Shown here piece after piece: positions 45,559-62,405 of a stretch of 64,000 bases of DNA. Source of the stretch: Caecitellus pseudoparvulus (lineage: Eukaryota > Bigyra: Bicosoecida); NCBI GenBank assembly GCA_965644315.1, contig CBFFRQ010000064.1, forward strand, positions 310,001 through 374,000, read 5' to 3'. Under the pieces are notes generated by a model. The model made no database searches and was not told where the DNA came from. It saw nothing but the letters and a program-made list of their open reading frames with translations. Within the stretch, counting starts at the first letter, position 1, and each line of letters begins with the position of its first letter. The position numbers and the translations under genes are program-made.

Positions 45559-46514
45559 ATGGCAGCCATTGTCGTCGACACTGAGGAGGATGACGTGCAG
45601 CTGGCGTCCGTCGCCCCCGACACCATTTCGGCTGCGGCGGCTGCAGCTTCCACTTCTGCCGTAGGCGCAGTGGCTTCTGGAGGGGCTGAAGCCACTGGGG
45701 CAATCCAAGTTGAAGAACCTGAGTATGCTGCCATGGATGCTACGCTGGAAGGCGTGAGTGCTGGGCATTGAAGGGAAGCATCTCTGTTCTGCAGGCTGTT
45801 GAGGAACGCAACGCTCTCGGCCTCGCAGGTTGTGACGGAGGAAGTGCGCAGCATCAGGGTGCCTCAGAACAGATACACACCCCTGAGAGACTCATGGGAG
45901 TCTCTCGTCACTCCTTTGGTGCAGCACATGAAGCTGCAGGTTCGATTCAACCCAACCCAGCGGTGTGTGGAGCTGAAGGTGAGCACGGCTGAAACTCCGA
46001 GGAAACGCACCTTTCCACACTCAGCACACCGCGAATTTGCAGAGTTCTGAGTTCACAACTGAGAAGAGTGCCCTGCAGAAAGGCGAAGATTTCATCCGCG
46101 CCTTCTTGTTGGGCTTCGAGGTGGAGGATGCGATCGCACTCTTGAGGATGGATGACCTCTACATTGGTGAGTTCCCCTCACAAGCCTCGCCCGCAATCAG
46201 CGTGGGTGCACCCGTCACACGCTGCGACAAACCCAGAATCGTTTGAAGTGCATGATGTGAAGATGCTGAAAGGAGAGCACCTCTCCCGCGCGATCGGCCG
46301 GATCGCGGGGCACGAAGGCAAGACTAAATTTGCCGTGGAAAACGCGACGCGAACACGCATTGTCGTGGCGGACTCGAAGATCCACATTCTTGGAGCCTTC
46401 ACCAACATTCAGGTTGCACGTGACGCTGTGTGTTCCCTCATCTTGGGCACCCCACCTGGCAAAGTGTACAACCACATGCGACAGGTGTCTGCCCGCATGG
46501 CTCAGCGGTACTAA
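45559..46514 (+). CDS. PNO1: PNO1/Dim2, KH-domain 40S ribosome assembly factor
   Basis: Exons 45559-45753, 45829-45978, 46043-46166 and 46237-46514 give 248 residues. After a poorly conserved acidic N-terminus the protein is the classical PNO1: [73 protein letters not shown] with the KH signature, and VHILG-like [11 protein letters not shown]. It binds pre-18S rRNA at the future 3' end and keeps the endonuclease Nob1 inactive until late cytoplasmic maturation. Introns fall within both KH-like parts. No odd residues noticed. Confidence 0.97.
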
Positions 46515-46710
46515 ACGGACCCACAATGCAATGTTGCTGCGACAACATCCTCTCCAAACAACGAACCTGAGGAGATGTCTATAAATTGAACTGTACAGTA
46601 GCTAGCCCGAAAAGTAGCGTCTTCAGAGAGAGGACACGCGGTCGCGAAAAGCAAACCACACAAGTACAAGAAGCTCGTGCATTTAGCCTCAAAAAGAAAA
46701 AGGCTTTCAA

Positions 46711-47564
<854 letters not shown>

Positions 47565-47975
47565 CCTCGATGTCTGTCTCGTAGCTCTGTGCACCGTGCA
47601 GGGGGGAGAGGTACGTGCTACAGTTGCTCCTTCCACGCTCCACCACGCCAACGCCAGTGACTTGGCTCGTTCTCACCTGTCGCGTGTACTGTGGCGACTT
47701 GCGCAGTGTCAAGTGTGTTGGGCGAATGCCGTGTGCTCAGGAGTGTGTACAGTGTGTGCTAGCTGTGGGTGTGCTGTGTGAGTTTGAGTTGTGCTGTGGT
47801 GGGTGCGTTGGTCGTGGCAACGCGAGGGGGGGTTGTGGGGGGTGGAATGGAAGGGGGGGCTGGATGCGGGTCAGCGGCGGCGGATGTGCAGGGTAGTGAG
47901 GCCATGTGCAGCTGCAGGCAGCATGAGTGATGTGTCAGTGTGCATTCATGGGTGTGCACAGGGATGGGGAGCCAG
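47565..47975. repeat. Polyubiquitin array spacer, copy A
   Basis: 411-base spacer holding the promoter and 5' UTR of copy 1 and the 3' flank of copy 2. Near-identical spacers follow the next copies. Contains an internal G run near 47825 whose length differs between copies. Confidence 0.9.
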
Positions 47976-48829
<854 letters not shown>

Positions 48830-49239
48830 CCTCGATGTCTGTCTCGTAGCTCTGTGCACCGTGCAGGGGGGAGAGGTACGTGCTACAGTTGCTCCTTCCA
48901 CGCTCCACCACGCCAACGCCAGTGACTTGGCTCGTTCTCACCTGTCGCGTGTACTGTGGCGACTTGCGCAGTGTCAAGTGTGTTGGGCGAATGCCGTGTG
49001 CTCAGGAGTGTGTACAGTGTGTGCTAGCTGTGGGTGTGCTGTGTGAGTTTGAGTTGTGCTGTGGTGGGTGCGTTGGTCGTGGCAACGCGAGGGGGGGTGA
49101 GGGGGGTGGAATGGAAGGGGGGGCTGGATGCGGGTCAGCGGCGGCGGATGTGCAGGGTAGTGAGGCCATGTGCAGCTGCAGGCAGCATGAGTGATGTGTC
49201 AGTGTGCATTCATGGGTGTGCACAGGGATGGGGAGCCAG
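48830..49239. repeat. Polyubiquitin array spacer, copy B
   Basis: 410-base near-identical copy of spacer A. It differs mainly by the length of the G-rich tract near 49090. Confidence 0.9.
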
Positions 49240-50549
<1,310 letters not shown>

Positions 50550-50959
50550 CCTCGATGTCTGTCTCGTAGCTCTGTGCACCGTGCAGGGGGGAGAGGTACG
50601 TGCTACAGTTGCTCCTTCCACGCTCCACCACGCCAACGCCAGTGACTTGGCTCGTTCTCACCTGTCGCGTGTACTGTGGCGACTTGCGCAGTGTCAAGTG
50701 TGTTGGGCGAATGCCGTGTGCTCAGGAGTGTGTACAGTGTGTGCTAGCTGTGGGTGTGCTGTGTGAGTTTGAGTTGTGCTGTGGTGGGTGCGTTGGTCGT
50801 GGCAACGCGAGGGGGGGGGGGGGGGGTGGAATGGAAGGGGGGGCTGGATGCGGGTCAGCGGCGGCGGATGTGCAGGGTAGTGAGGCCATGTGCAGCTGCA
50901 GGCAGCATGAGTGATGTGTCAGTGTGCATTCATGGGTGTGCACAGGGATGGGGAGACAG
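50550..50959. repeat. Polyubiquitin array spacer, copy C
   Basis: 410-base copy of the spacer. The G tract near 50810-50826 is the longest of the set (about 15 G). Confidence 0.9.
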
Positions 50960-52497
<1,538 letters not shown>

Positions 52498-52876
52498 CCT
52501 CGATGTCTGTCTCGTAGCTCTGTGCACCGTGCAGGGGGGAGAGGTACGTGCTACAGTTGCTCCTTCCACGCTCCACCACGCCAACGCCAGTGACTTGGCT
52601 CGTTCTCACCTGTCGCGTGTACTGTGGCGACTTGCGCAGTGTCAAGTGTGTTGGGCGAATGCCGTGTGCTCAGGAGTGTGTACAGTGTGTGCTAGCTGTG
52701 GGTGTGCTGTGTGAGTTTGAGTTGTGCTGTGGTGGGTGCGTTGGTCGTGGCAACGCGAGGGGGGGTGAGGGGGGTGGAATGGAAGGGGGGGCTGGATGCG
52801 GGCCAGCGGCGGCGGATGTGCAGGGTAGTGAGGCCATGTGCAGCTGCAGGCAGCATGAATGGTGTGTCAGTGTGAA
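52498..52876. repeat. Polyubiquitin array spacer, copy D (end diverges)
   Basis: Matches the other spacers up to about 52870, then changes into the unique 3' flank of the divergent fifth gene (stop at 52917). Confidence 0.85.
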
Positions 52877-52916
52877 TTAGTAGGTTTCCAGGCAGATAGG
52901 CTTCTTGAGCTTGCTG

Positions 52917-53831
<915 letters not shown>

Positions 53832-53844
53832 CTACGATTGTCTA

Positions 53845-54078
53845 GCGAATGCCGTGTGCTCAGGAGTGTGTACAGTGTGTGCTAGCTGTGGGTGTGCTGT
53901 GTGAGTTTGAGTTGTGCTGTGGTGGGTGCGTTGGTCGTGGCAACGCGAGGGGGGGGGGTGAGGGGGGTGGCATGGAAGGGGGGGCTGGATGCGGGTCAGC
54001 GGCGGCGGATGTGCAGGGTAGTGAGGCCATGTGCAGCTGCAGGCAGCATGAGTGGTGTGTCAGTGTGCATTCATGGGT
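53845..54078. repeat. Polyubiquitin array spacer, copy E (orphan)
   Basis: 234 bases matching the inner part of the other spacers but not followed by a ubiquitin gene. It marks the upstream edge of the array and suggests a lost copy. Confidence 0.85.
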
Positions 54079-54375
54079 TTGCATGCTCTCTTCGCGAAGC
54101 ACGTCACTTGCGTTGAGTGTTTGGATGTCTCGTGCGGTGCATCGCCGCACCCTTTCCTTCTATACTTAGTTAAATGATGAAGAGCGTCTCTGTCTCTGCT
54201 GATTTCCTACCTTTTGTGAGGTTTCTCTTTAGCCCCGAAGGAGGTTGCGTGATCCCTTCTTGTTTTTCTACACACACACACGAGCACATCGCGGCTCAAG
54301 ACACTATCGTAAATTCTTCATACAGCCCAGTTTCACAACTCTTCTGTTGGTTTGCACACGTCCGCTGTACCAACC
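54079..54375. promoter_or_regulatory. Region upstream of coronin
   Basis: 297 AT-richer bases with a short CA repeat near 54272. Presumed promoter of coronin. Confidence 0.4.
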
Positions 54376-56169
54376 ATGTCTTCCCGTTTCGTCCGCGCCT
54401 CCAAGTTCAGGCGTACGTGGCAGAGTTGGGCGCGCTGCACCTTGCGCCAGCCGCACCACCGCCCCCTCCCATCCGCAGACTTGTTTGTCAACCATGACAA
54501 GCCTGAGAAGTCATTCCTGGACTTGGACCTGAGCACCACAACCGGTGACCACCCATACATCAAGGCTTCTGCCCGCTTCTTGTGCGTGAGCTCGAACTTT
54601 GTCAGCGCGTGGCACTGCTTTCACGCCCTGCACTGCACCTTGCTCCCAGTTCTGTGGCGGTGCGAGGAGGCGGTGGCGCTGTGATTGTGCGGCGCCTGGA
54701 CCAACCAGGCAAGATTTCCAGCTCCGAGCCCAAGCTCGCCGGGCACAAAGGTGCGTGGGTGTCGTTGGGCAGCGCGTGGGGGCTTGAGGCTGGTGCACCA
54801 CGCCAACCTGCGTTTCCTGCCAAGCCTGCACTTGGTTCTGTTGTGTGTTTGCGCGGCGCTGTGGGGCCCTTGCTGCCATCAAGCCAGCGGATTGCTGGTG
54901 GTTGTTTGTTGGGGCTTTGGGGGGGCTGGCGGCTGGACTTGCCGTGCAAGCGGCTTGTCTGTGCGGAAGTTGAACCTGCGTGAGAGTGTGCACCTTGTCC
55001 CGCGTTTCTTTGCAGCTGCGGTGACTGACACCGAGTGGAACCCATTCAACGACAACGTGCTGTACACGGCCTCCGACGACGCCACTGTGAAGATCTGGCA
55101 GATCCCTGAGGGCGGCCTGACGGAGAACTTGACCGAGGCAGCTGGCTCGCTGGATGGCCACATCAAGACCGTGACGCTGCTGCGTGCACACCCCGTGGCG
55201 TCCAATGTCCTGGCTTCCGCAGGCAAGAAGCCCTGCGTGAAGATTTGGGACGTGGAGAAGTGCGACGACAAGCTGACCCTGGAGGACTTCGGCGGCTTCG
55301 TCCAGGACTTGAACTGGAACTACAATGGCTCCCTGCTGGCCACGACGTCTAAGGACAAGCTGACTAGGGTGTGGGATCCCCGCTCCTCCAAGGTGGTGGC
55401 GTCTCACAAGTGCCACGATGGTGCAAAGGCCAGCAAGGTCTTGTTCTTGGGGCGCAAGGAGCAGCTGGTGACTGTCGGCTTCACCCGTCAGTCAAAGCGC
55501 GAGTTCAAGGGCTGGGACCCCCGCAAGCTGGACACCCCCCTGTTCCACAAGGAGCTGGACCAGTCCGCAGGCGTCTTGCTGCCGTTTTACGACGAGAGCA
55601 ACAACATCCTGTACCTGGGCGGCAAGGGTGACGGCAACATGCGCTTCTTCGAGTTCGTGAACGAGTCACCCTTCGTGTACACCCTGGGAGAGGACCGCAC
55701 GACGACCTCTGCGAAGGGGCTGTGCATGGTGCCCAAGCGCACTGTGGACGTGAACCACTCTGAGCTCATGCGATTCCTGAAGCTCACCCCCAACACCGTG
55801 ACGGGCTTCTCTGTCATGCTGCCGCGCAAGGCTGAGGGCTATGACCCCAGCATCTACCCCGACATCCCCGCAGCTGTGCCTGCCCAGAGCGCTGAGAAGT
55901 GGTTTGCAGGAACTGATGTGGACCCCAAGTTGCAGTCAATGGACCCCTCGCAGAACCCTGATGCTCCTGTGGCAGCTGCTCTGACCCTGGACCCTGTCGT
56001 CAAGGCGCAAGCTCCCGCGCCTGCTGCTGCTGCCGCTGGCAGTGGCGGTGCCGGCAGCAGCTCTGCCGAGGACCTGCAGAAGCAGCTGGATGAGGCCCTC
56101 AAGAAGCTGGCGGCCCTGGAGATTGAGAACAAGGAGCTGAAGGAGCAGGTGGCGGAGCTGAAGAAGTAG
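54376..56169 (+). CDS. CORO: Coronin, actin-binding WD-repeat protein
   Basis: Exons 54376-54412, 54479-54581, 54650-54750 and 55016-56169 join to 464 residues, typical short coronin length. The conserved N-terminus MSSRFVRASKFRH spans intron 1; phase 2 at intron 2 yields ARFFSVAVRGGGG, matching the family. The beta-propeller has WNPFNDNVLYTASDDATVKIW, ENLTEAAGSLDGH, DKLTRVWDPR and the AGVLLPFYDESNNILYLGGKGD strand. A C-terminal coiled coil (DLQKQLDEALKKLAALEIEN) would oligomerise it. Coronins bind F-actin and Arp2/3 and control actin turnover. Intron 3 is 265 bases, the longest clearly supported here. Confidence 0.96.
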
Positions 56170-56401
56170 GCTTGCTGGCTAGCCCATCACCCGTTGTCCC
56201 AGCACGCAGACCTGCTGGTTAGCGTGGAGTGCAATGCACTTTCCAGTCGTCAGACTGCTGTCTCTCCCCCTCTTTGTTTGGTCAGAGGGGTCTACCCGAC
56301 TTCTGCTGCGCTTTGCGAGGCTGCGAGTTGTGTGTGTCCTTGGCTCGGCAGCCAAGGCAAGCCCGGTCCCCTCCTTCAACAGTGCTGGGCACAGAGTCAA
56401 C

Positions 56402-57353
56402 ATGAGCTTCATTGATACAGCAAGTGGTTTCATTGGGGCTGTGTGCCTCACCTATGCAGGTGCGAACTTTGGTGCCGCAGGCTGCGTCTCCACCACGTGC
56501 GGAAATTGCATCAGGCGCACGCAACATTGCGCTCTTTGCTTTGGCAGGACTTCCATTTGACGTCGTGAAACTGCACATGCAAACGGAGAGCGGTGTGGGA
56601 AACAGTGTGCTTCAGACTATGCGCCGCTTGGTAGCTCGGCAGGGCGTGTGGGCTCTTTGGTCAGGGGCTATGCCTGCTCTGGCTTCAGCAAGCATTGAGA
56701 ACTCTGTCGTATTCACTGCGAACGGCTTCTTTCGCCGCACGTTGGCGGGGGGAGCACCAGAGGATAGTCTTTCTCTCCCACAGCACGCCCTGATTGGCGG
56801 TCTCAGTGGTGTCTTCAGCGCCACGGCCATTTGCCCTGCTGAGGTGGTAAAGTGCCGCATGCAGTATTCAGTTGGAAGCACCCCCCTTCAGTGCATTCGA
56901 GCAGTACTCAGCGAGGCAGGCTTAAAAGGACTCTTTCATGGCCTTGGCCCTTTGCTTGCACGAGACGTTCCGTTCAACACCCTCTTCTTTGGAAGCTACC
57001 GATCGTACTGTGCCGCGGCTGGAAGCCTTCGAGGGCTGTGGAGTGGAGGGCAGTCTGCACAGCACCATGAACTGTCTGGGGCCGAGTATTTTTTGTGTGG
57101 GGGCTTTGCAGGGATGACTGCTTGGAGCATCATTTTCCCGTTTGATTGCGTCAAGTCTAGGGTGCAGTCAGGTGCTGCTAGTGGCTCCGCCGTGAACGTT
57201 GCGTCTGCAATGTGGCGAGCGGAGGGCATAAGGGCATTTTACAAGGGGTGGAGTGCTGCTGTGTTGCGTGGCTTCCCAGCGAATGCTGCCTTGCTTCTTG
57301 GAGTGGAACTGTCTGCCCAGTTCATGCGTGAGCTTTTTGCAGAGCCAGTCTAG
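56402..57353 (+). CDS. Mitochondrial carrier (SLC25), ornithine/basic amino-acid or acylcarnitine type
   Basis: Exons 56402-56459 and 56548-57353 join in phase 1 to 287 residues. Three carrier repeats are marked by PFDVVKLHMQ, CPAEVVKCRMQ and FPFDCVKSRVQ (PX[DE]XX[KR]); repeat 1 crosses the intron. Six membrane helices fit the length. The second-repeat motif resembles ornithine (SLC25A15) and carnitine-acylcarnitine (SLC25A20) carriers, which share a subfamily. Inner mitochondrial membrane exchange of a basic amino acid or acylcarnitine is inferred. Confidence 0.9.
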
Positions 57354-57542
57354 AGCGGCAGCCATACATCAACCATTCATCGCCAAATTCATGTGTCCTT
57401 CCACGTGTTTTCTTGCACGCAAGGTGCACTGCTTGCTTCCTCCCAATATGGCCTGGTGTCCAAGGCCAGAGCAGGGCGGGTCAGGCGATGAGAGTTTGTG
57501 TGGCGGCGCCAGCGACCCGTTGGATTGAAAGCAAGCGATAGC

Positions 57543-58787
57543 ATGGACACTCTCAAGCACCATGCATTCCAAGCGTGCCTCCTTGCAGCTGCTCTTGAAG
57601 AGAGGTTCAATGCTCACGGGTTTTCAGCATCGTTGACCCTGCGGAAACTGGCTTGCAGTCCGCAAGCTTCCTCGCCTCGAGCTGCTGCTCGCGTCCTCAA
57701 AGCAGTGATCCGGACTTGGAGGAGGCAGATTTCGAGTCAGAGTGAGGGGCATCCTGTGCATGCAATCGTGCTGGAGCTGCGGGCAGTGCACAGAACCTTG
57801 CAGGGCATGGTGGAGCTGGAGATTGAAGTGGCCCATGCTGAAGGCATTGAAGTAGTGCAGCGGGCTTCAGCTGAAAGACTGAGCCCTTCGATCCCCGAGC
57901 CTCGATCTGTAACAGACCTCCCCGAACCACACACGCCCAGCCCCCGCGCGCGAGTGCGTGACAGCGCCAGTTGCCAGCAATTGCAACGCAGCAGAGAGAG
58001 GCAACATGGCGCCAGGCCCGGCACGACTCAGGCTTCCCAAAGAGGCACTCGTCTACTCCAGGAACTGCGAAAGACCATTTCCCTTGCTGATGAACTCTTG
58101 CTCTCCCCTGGTACGCCAGTGAAGCCAGGCAGGGCTGCCTCGCCCAGCACATCGCCTGAAGCAGCTGGCACAACTGGCTACACAAGTGTCGAGCAGTCAA
58201 GACTTGAGGCACAGGAGATGATGAACCTTGCTACACGTCTTAACGATATTGTCAAGCGACATGTGGAGCGGGAGAGTCCACCCAAGTTCTCTCACTTCGG
58301 TGGCCTTCGCAGAATCGGTGCGGGTGAGAGCGCAGCTTTACAACGCCCCTCAAAGCAGCATGAAGCCCGACTTAGTGCTACACAGCACCGGCTGCATTCA
58401 GCGTCACAGCGCGTGGCATCACCTGCTGGCGCCCGTGTGCTTGCCAGGCCAGTCGCTGCGCGTCCTGAATCCCCTGTTGCATACCGCCTAGAGCTGCCCT
58501 CCCGCACCAGCCCCGAGCATGCTGTGCAACGGATGCGAGATACGTACACGGGAAGCTATCAAGGGGAAAAGGCGCGTCTTGCACGGTCTGGCGAGACCCA
58601 AAGTGCCAGGCTGGGAAGGCGCCCTCCAGCTCGAGCAGGTCACTCCGTCAGTCCGCCAACAAGAGTGGCCCAGAAGTGCCAAAGGCAGATAGTTTCGAAC
58701 GTCATGCGCCATGTGGACAGACGAAGCCCTGCAATCGCTGCCAGGCGACCAGTGGCGGGGTGGTTGAACGTGAGTCAGCCCTGGTAG
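57543..58787 (+). CDS. Hypothetical protein
   Basis: 414 residues from the second in-frame ATG (MDTLKHHAFQACLLAA); an earlier start at about 57498 would add 15. The first 120 residues form an all-helical domain (RVLKAVIRTWRRQIS, IVLELRAVHRTLQGMVELEIE). The rest is Ser/Arg/Pro-rich with two ordered patches, LLQELRKTISLADELLL and ARLNDIVKRHVERE-like helices. I do not recognise the family. The last 13 coding bases overlap the convergent RNase T2 gene. Confidence 0.6.
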   Translation: MDTLKHHAFQACLLAAALEERFNAHGFSASLTLRKLACSPQASSPRAAARVLKAVIRTWRRQISSQSEGHPVHAIVLELRAVHRTLQGMVELEIEVAHAEGIEVVQRASAERLSPSIPEPRSVTDLPEPHTPSPRARVRDSASCQQLQRSRERQHGARPGTTQASQRGTRLLQELRKTISLADELLLSPGTPVKPGRAASPSTSPEAAGTTGYTSVEQSRLEAQEMMNLATRLNDIVKRHVERESPPKFSHFGGLRRIGAGESAALQRPSKQHEARLSATQHRLHSASQRVASPAGARVLARPVAARPESPVAYRLELPSRTSPEHAVQRMRDTYTGSYQGEKARLARSGETQSARLGRRPPARAGHSVSPPTRVAQKCQRQIVSNVMRHVDRRSPAIAARRPVAGWLNVSQPW

Positions 58788-59649
58788 TGGTGTGTCGCTG
58801 GCAAGATGAAAGACTCTCCGCACTGTGCGTCTTGAACAGGGGGATTGAACGGTGAGGCAGAAAAGTTTACATCTGGGCAGTTGATGAGTGTGAGGTTGGT
58901 TGAATAGCACAAGAAAATCGTGGAAAGCCAAGCGTTGTCTGGCCCATTGCAGCGAAGTTGACCTGTCACACCGAAGCGGCGCTGTAGGACTCCCAGCAGG
59001 TCCACGGAAGCATAAGGCGCTTGCCGTGGAATGAAATTGGAATCGCGGAGCACGCTTGTAAGATCATGTTGCCGGTGGAAGCCCAGCACCGTCTTGAAGA
59101 ATGTGAGAGGCGTCGGGAGCAGACTGGGCATGAACGCTGACGCGCATGTGCCATGTTTTGTCCACTCGTGGCGCCAAAACGCAGGGTAGTTCGAGGTGTT
59201 CCGATACGAAGAGTACTCTGGCCATTCAGTCAACTGCGCGGACGCGGGTGCCAATGGGTGACGGGCATGCACCACTGCACACGCATCCCTCACGCAAACG
59301 AACCATTTGCTGGTGCAAGGCAGGAGGCAGCGGGTCTGGCATGGGCTGACCCGTGCAATTACACGGCCAGTTTCCATCCAGGTCATTTGGCCACAGCCCT
59401 GTGTGGAGCACGCTCTCAGTGAACGCTGCTGATTTGGTTCGCGTTTCAGAGGTGTTTCGTACCGTGGATTGTGAAACTTTCCGGTGCGCCTGTGCAGCCG
59501 AACAAGCCGCACTGAGTCGGTGCCCAGAACTCCACGAGGAACAAGAAATCAAAAGGTCCTCCCTCCGTGCAGTGCCCGGCAGCGTCAATCCCCACTGCCA
59601 GCAGCAGGACGCCTGTCCCCCAAGCAAGAAGTGCAGTGGAGAGATGCAT
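58775..59649 (-). CDS. RNASET2: Secreted/lysosomal RNase T2
   Basis: Exons 59463-59649, 59304-59398 and 58775-59233 join to 246 residues; intron 2 uses an unusual GTTCGT donor. The signal peptide is MHLSTALLAWGTGVLLLAVG. Catalytic box CAS-I, FTIHGLWPNDLDG, carries His62, and CAS-II, FWRHEWTKHGTC, carries His116, Glu117 and His121. Cysteines fit the family disulfides. It degrades RNA in acid compartments or outside the cell. The ABHD hydrolase stop is 75 bases upstream of its start on the same strand, and its own stop overlaps the neighbouring gene. Confidence 0.95.
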
Positions 59650-59724
59650 GGTGGTGGCGCAACCAAGCGGGGACACAACAACGAGTCTGTGCACACACTG
59701 GGCCAGGGGCAAGACTGGTGGGAT

Positions 59725-62201
59725 TTATTTTTGTGGCACAGTGTGCCGCTCAGCAGCGTCTGCGCCACTTGGAATGGGGAGTGCTGTGGCGTCGGCCTTT
59801 CCATGAGCTGCCTCCAGTCTGGACATGTCTCCGGTGCTGCTGGAGTAGCAGATTCGGGCCAGGGCCGCCGGCCTGAGCTCAGCTGCAATGGGGTGGTGAT
59901 TGCCCTGACCAAGCTCTTCTTGCAAAAGGGTCCACAGCTGCCTGGCGCGAGGGGTCCAAGTGGCATGTTGTGCTGCACCTCCGCCCGCGTCGGAAGACCC
60001 TGAGCTTGCACTCGCCTGGAGGGCTTCGTGCCTGCTCTGGACTGCTAGTGTTGCAGCATGCCGGCCAAATGGTGGTGTAGGGGTGTCGGTGGGAATCCTG
60101 CGCCGCTGAGGCGTAGGCGAGCCGCCGTCTGCAGCTAATGCTTGGGCGGCAGACGTTGCGAGGGCAGCGAAGTCCGTCGATGGCGGTCGAGCATCTTCTG
60201 TTTCCGGTGAAGCCAGCGAGCGCCGGACCACGTCCACGATGAAGGCTGTGTGGCATTGAGCGGCAACAACGGCGGCGATGAAGTCGACGAGCATCTTCTC
60301 AGCATAGGAAGCACCGGCAGGGTACACCCCCGTGTGCCAAGCACAGTGGCCGCCTCGATTTGTGCGAGCAAAGATGACGTTAGGGTTCTCAAGTCCTGCT
60401 CGCTCAAGGGTATTGAAAAAGGATGGCGCCATCATGGGGTCGTCACGTGCAGTCATGATGAGGGTCGGCACGCGGATCTTGTGCAAGTTGTTCCCGGCTG
60501 TGTTCATATAGTGCGGGGCTGTGGGGTTTCCGAAGGGGGAGTATGCTGCCTCTGGCAGTGGCCGTAAGGTGTCGCGGGAGGCAATGCGGTGCATGTGCAC
60601 GGTATGGGGGTCATTGAAGCCGTCCTCGCTGCTGGGCGGCAAGGCCGTCGTTCCCTCAGTATGCCACTCTGACACCAGTGCTGCCTCACTCGTGGGGGAA
60701 GTTGGACGTGGTACCTTTGGAGCTTCGTCATACTCGGCACCAGCAGCCGGCAGCACCGCCTCTAGCGCTTCCTCTGCATCGTGAGGTGCTTGCTGCAGCC
60801 GTCCGTCGGTCTGAGCGGCGTCCGTTCCAGCAGCAGATGACAGAGTCGCGCCTGCAACACCCGATGGGGCAGCCGGGGCTGCAGCTTGCATGATTGGGTG
60901 GGTCTTTCGCCACTCTCTTGCTTCGTACGGGTCATGCGGGTGGTTCGAAAACGTTGAGAGGTGGCACAGCATTGAGTCATAGATCTGGTGAGCGCCCATG
61001 CGCCCCATTCGTGAGAGAAAAGGACGCATAGATTCTTGATCCAGCAGACGGTCTCCTGCCAGGTGTCTTCTGACGCATGCCCGGATGCAGCCGTCCATGG
61101 CTAGTCGGTAGGAGACGTTGTGGTGGCGCCGCATGTGGTGGATCATTTTGACCAAGTCCAGTGCCGGGGAGATGGCGACTGCTCCCACTAGGGGGACTCT
61201 TTCCCCCATCGCCTCCAAGTATGACAGCAGTACGTGCCCCCCAGCCGAGAATCCCACTGCAAAGATCGGTGCAGCCGGGTACCTGGCAGAGATAGTGGTG
61301 AGGGCCACCTCCACGTCCCGAGTCTCGGCAAAGTCAATGCGCCATCGATCGTGCACGACAGAACGCCAGCCTCGAGAGCTGCAGAGCTCCACAATGTTTC
61401 TGCAGTAGTTGTCTGTTGCGGAGCCGTAGATGCCGTGCAGGATGAAGACGATGGGCGCGTCCGGGGGTATGCCGGCGTTGGATTCATCCTTGGCCCAGTC
61501 CAACACCACCTCGTTGCCGTCGAAGGATGGGAGCGTCTCTCGCCGATAGGAAGCAAAGGGTTTCAAGGCTTCGTCCAGTTTGTTCAATGAGTTGCACAGG
61601 ATGGACTGTGCATGTGCGTTGAATGCCCAAAACACTGGCCGAAACATGGGGAGCTCAAAGCGCTCCATGATCATGGCATTCCAGCTGGACCGTCGGTAGA
61701 ACACCACCGGTCGTTCCACGACGTTAAAGTAGTAATAGAGGAGCCACACAAGCACAAACCAAAAGCTGAAGAGGCTGCCAAAGGTGCCCTTGCGGAGCCA
61801 GCGGGGCATCCACATGACGTGCGGGCCGAGGTACCTGCCTGCCAGCGCCAGTGCAGCGCTGCTGAGCAGGAGATTGCGCAAATGAGGTGACTGGAGGGAG
61901 TAGAGAATCGATCGTAGGCCATCACTGGGCCCCCACATCTGCAAGATGGAGTGTGGTCCCCTGCGAGCAGCAAAAGCAGGAGTGAGCCGCAACAATCAAT
62001 CCTTCACAAATTCCGCTGCCACCCCACGCACAGTAATTGCCGAAGCTGGGACCATTGGCGAGTTAAACCTGCACCAGCGCCGATGATGGCCAGTAAAATG
62101 AACACACGAATGGAGGAGTGCCCTTGCTGGGAGAACCCCCACTCCCAGAGGCGCCCAAGAAAGCCCTGGCCAGGGACAGGTCTGCTTTGGCTGGAGCCCA
62201 T
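59725..62201 (-). CDS. ABHD1/ABHD3/YheT-type membrane alpha/beta-hydrolase
   Basis: Exon 1 (62032-62201) encodes a possibly myristoylated start, MGSSQSRPVPGQGF, and a hydrophobic helix (VFILLAIIGAGAG). Exon 2 (59725-61960) completes 801 residues. A membrane segment FSFWFVLVWLLYYYF lies near residue 125. The hydrolase domain has APIVFILHGIYGSATDNYCRN, nucleophile GFSAGGH (Ser295), acid TLIMTARDDPMM and His in RGGHCAWH. Between them is a low-complexity insert of about 150 residues unique to this protein. The order matches the ABHD1/3 and plant EMB8-type group, which act on medium-chain phospholipids or acyl esters. Exact substrate not shown. Confidence 0.88.
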
Positions 62202-62405
62202 GCTGCAACGCTACCGAAGGGCCGGGCCAGAGTCCCTGCTGGCTGGGGGGTTGACCGTGAGCACCCTGGCAGCGCCCGTTGCACTTCACGATTTTGTTCA
62301 AAAGTGGTGTTTTCCCTGCACTGCCAACGCCCCCCTTGAAAACACCTCCGAGCGCTTCACCTGTCTCTTTCGCCTCCCTTCCACAGCCTCCCGCAGCACT
62401 TCAGC

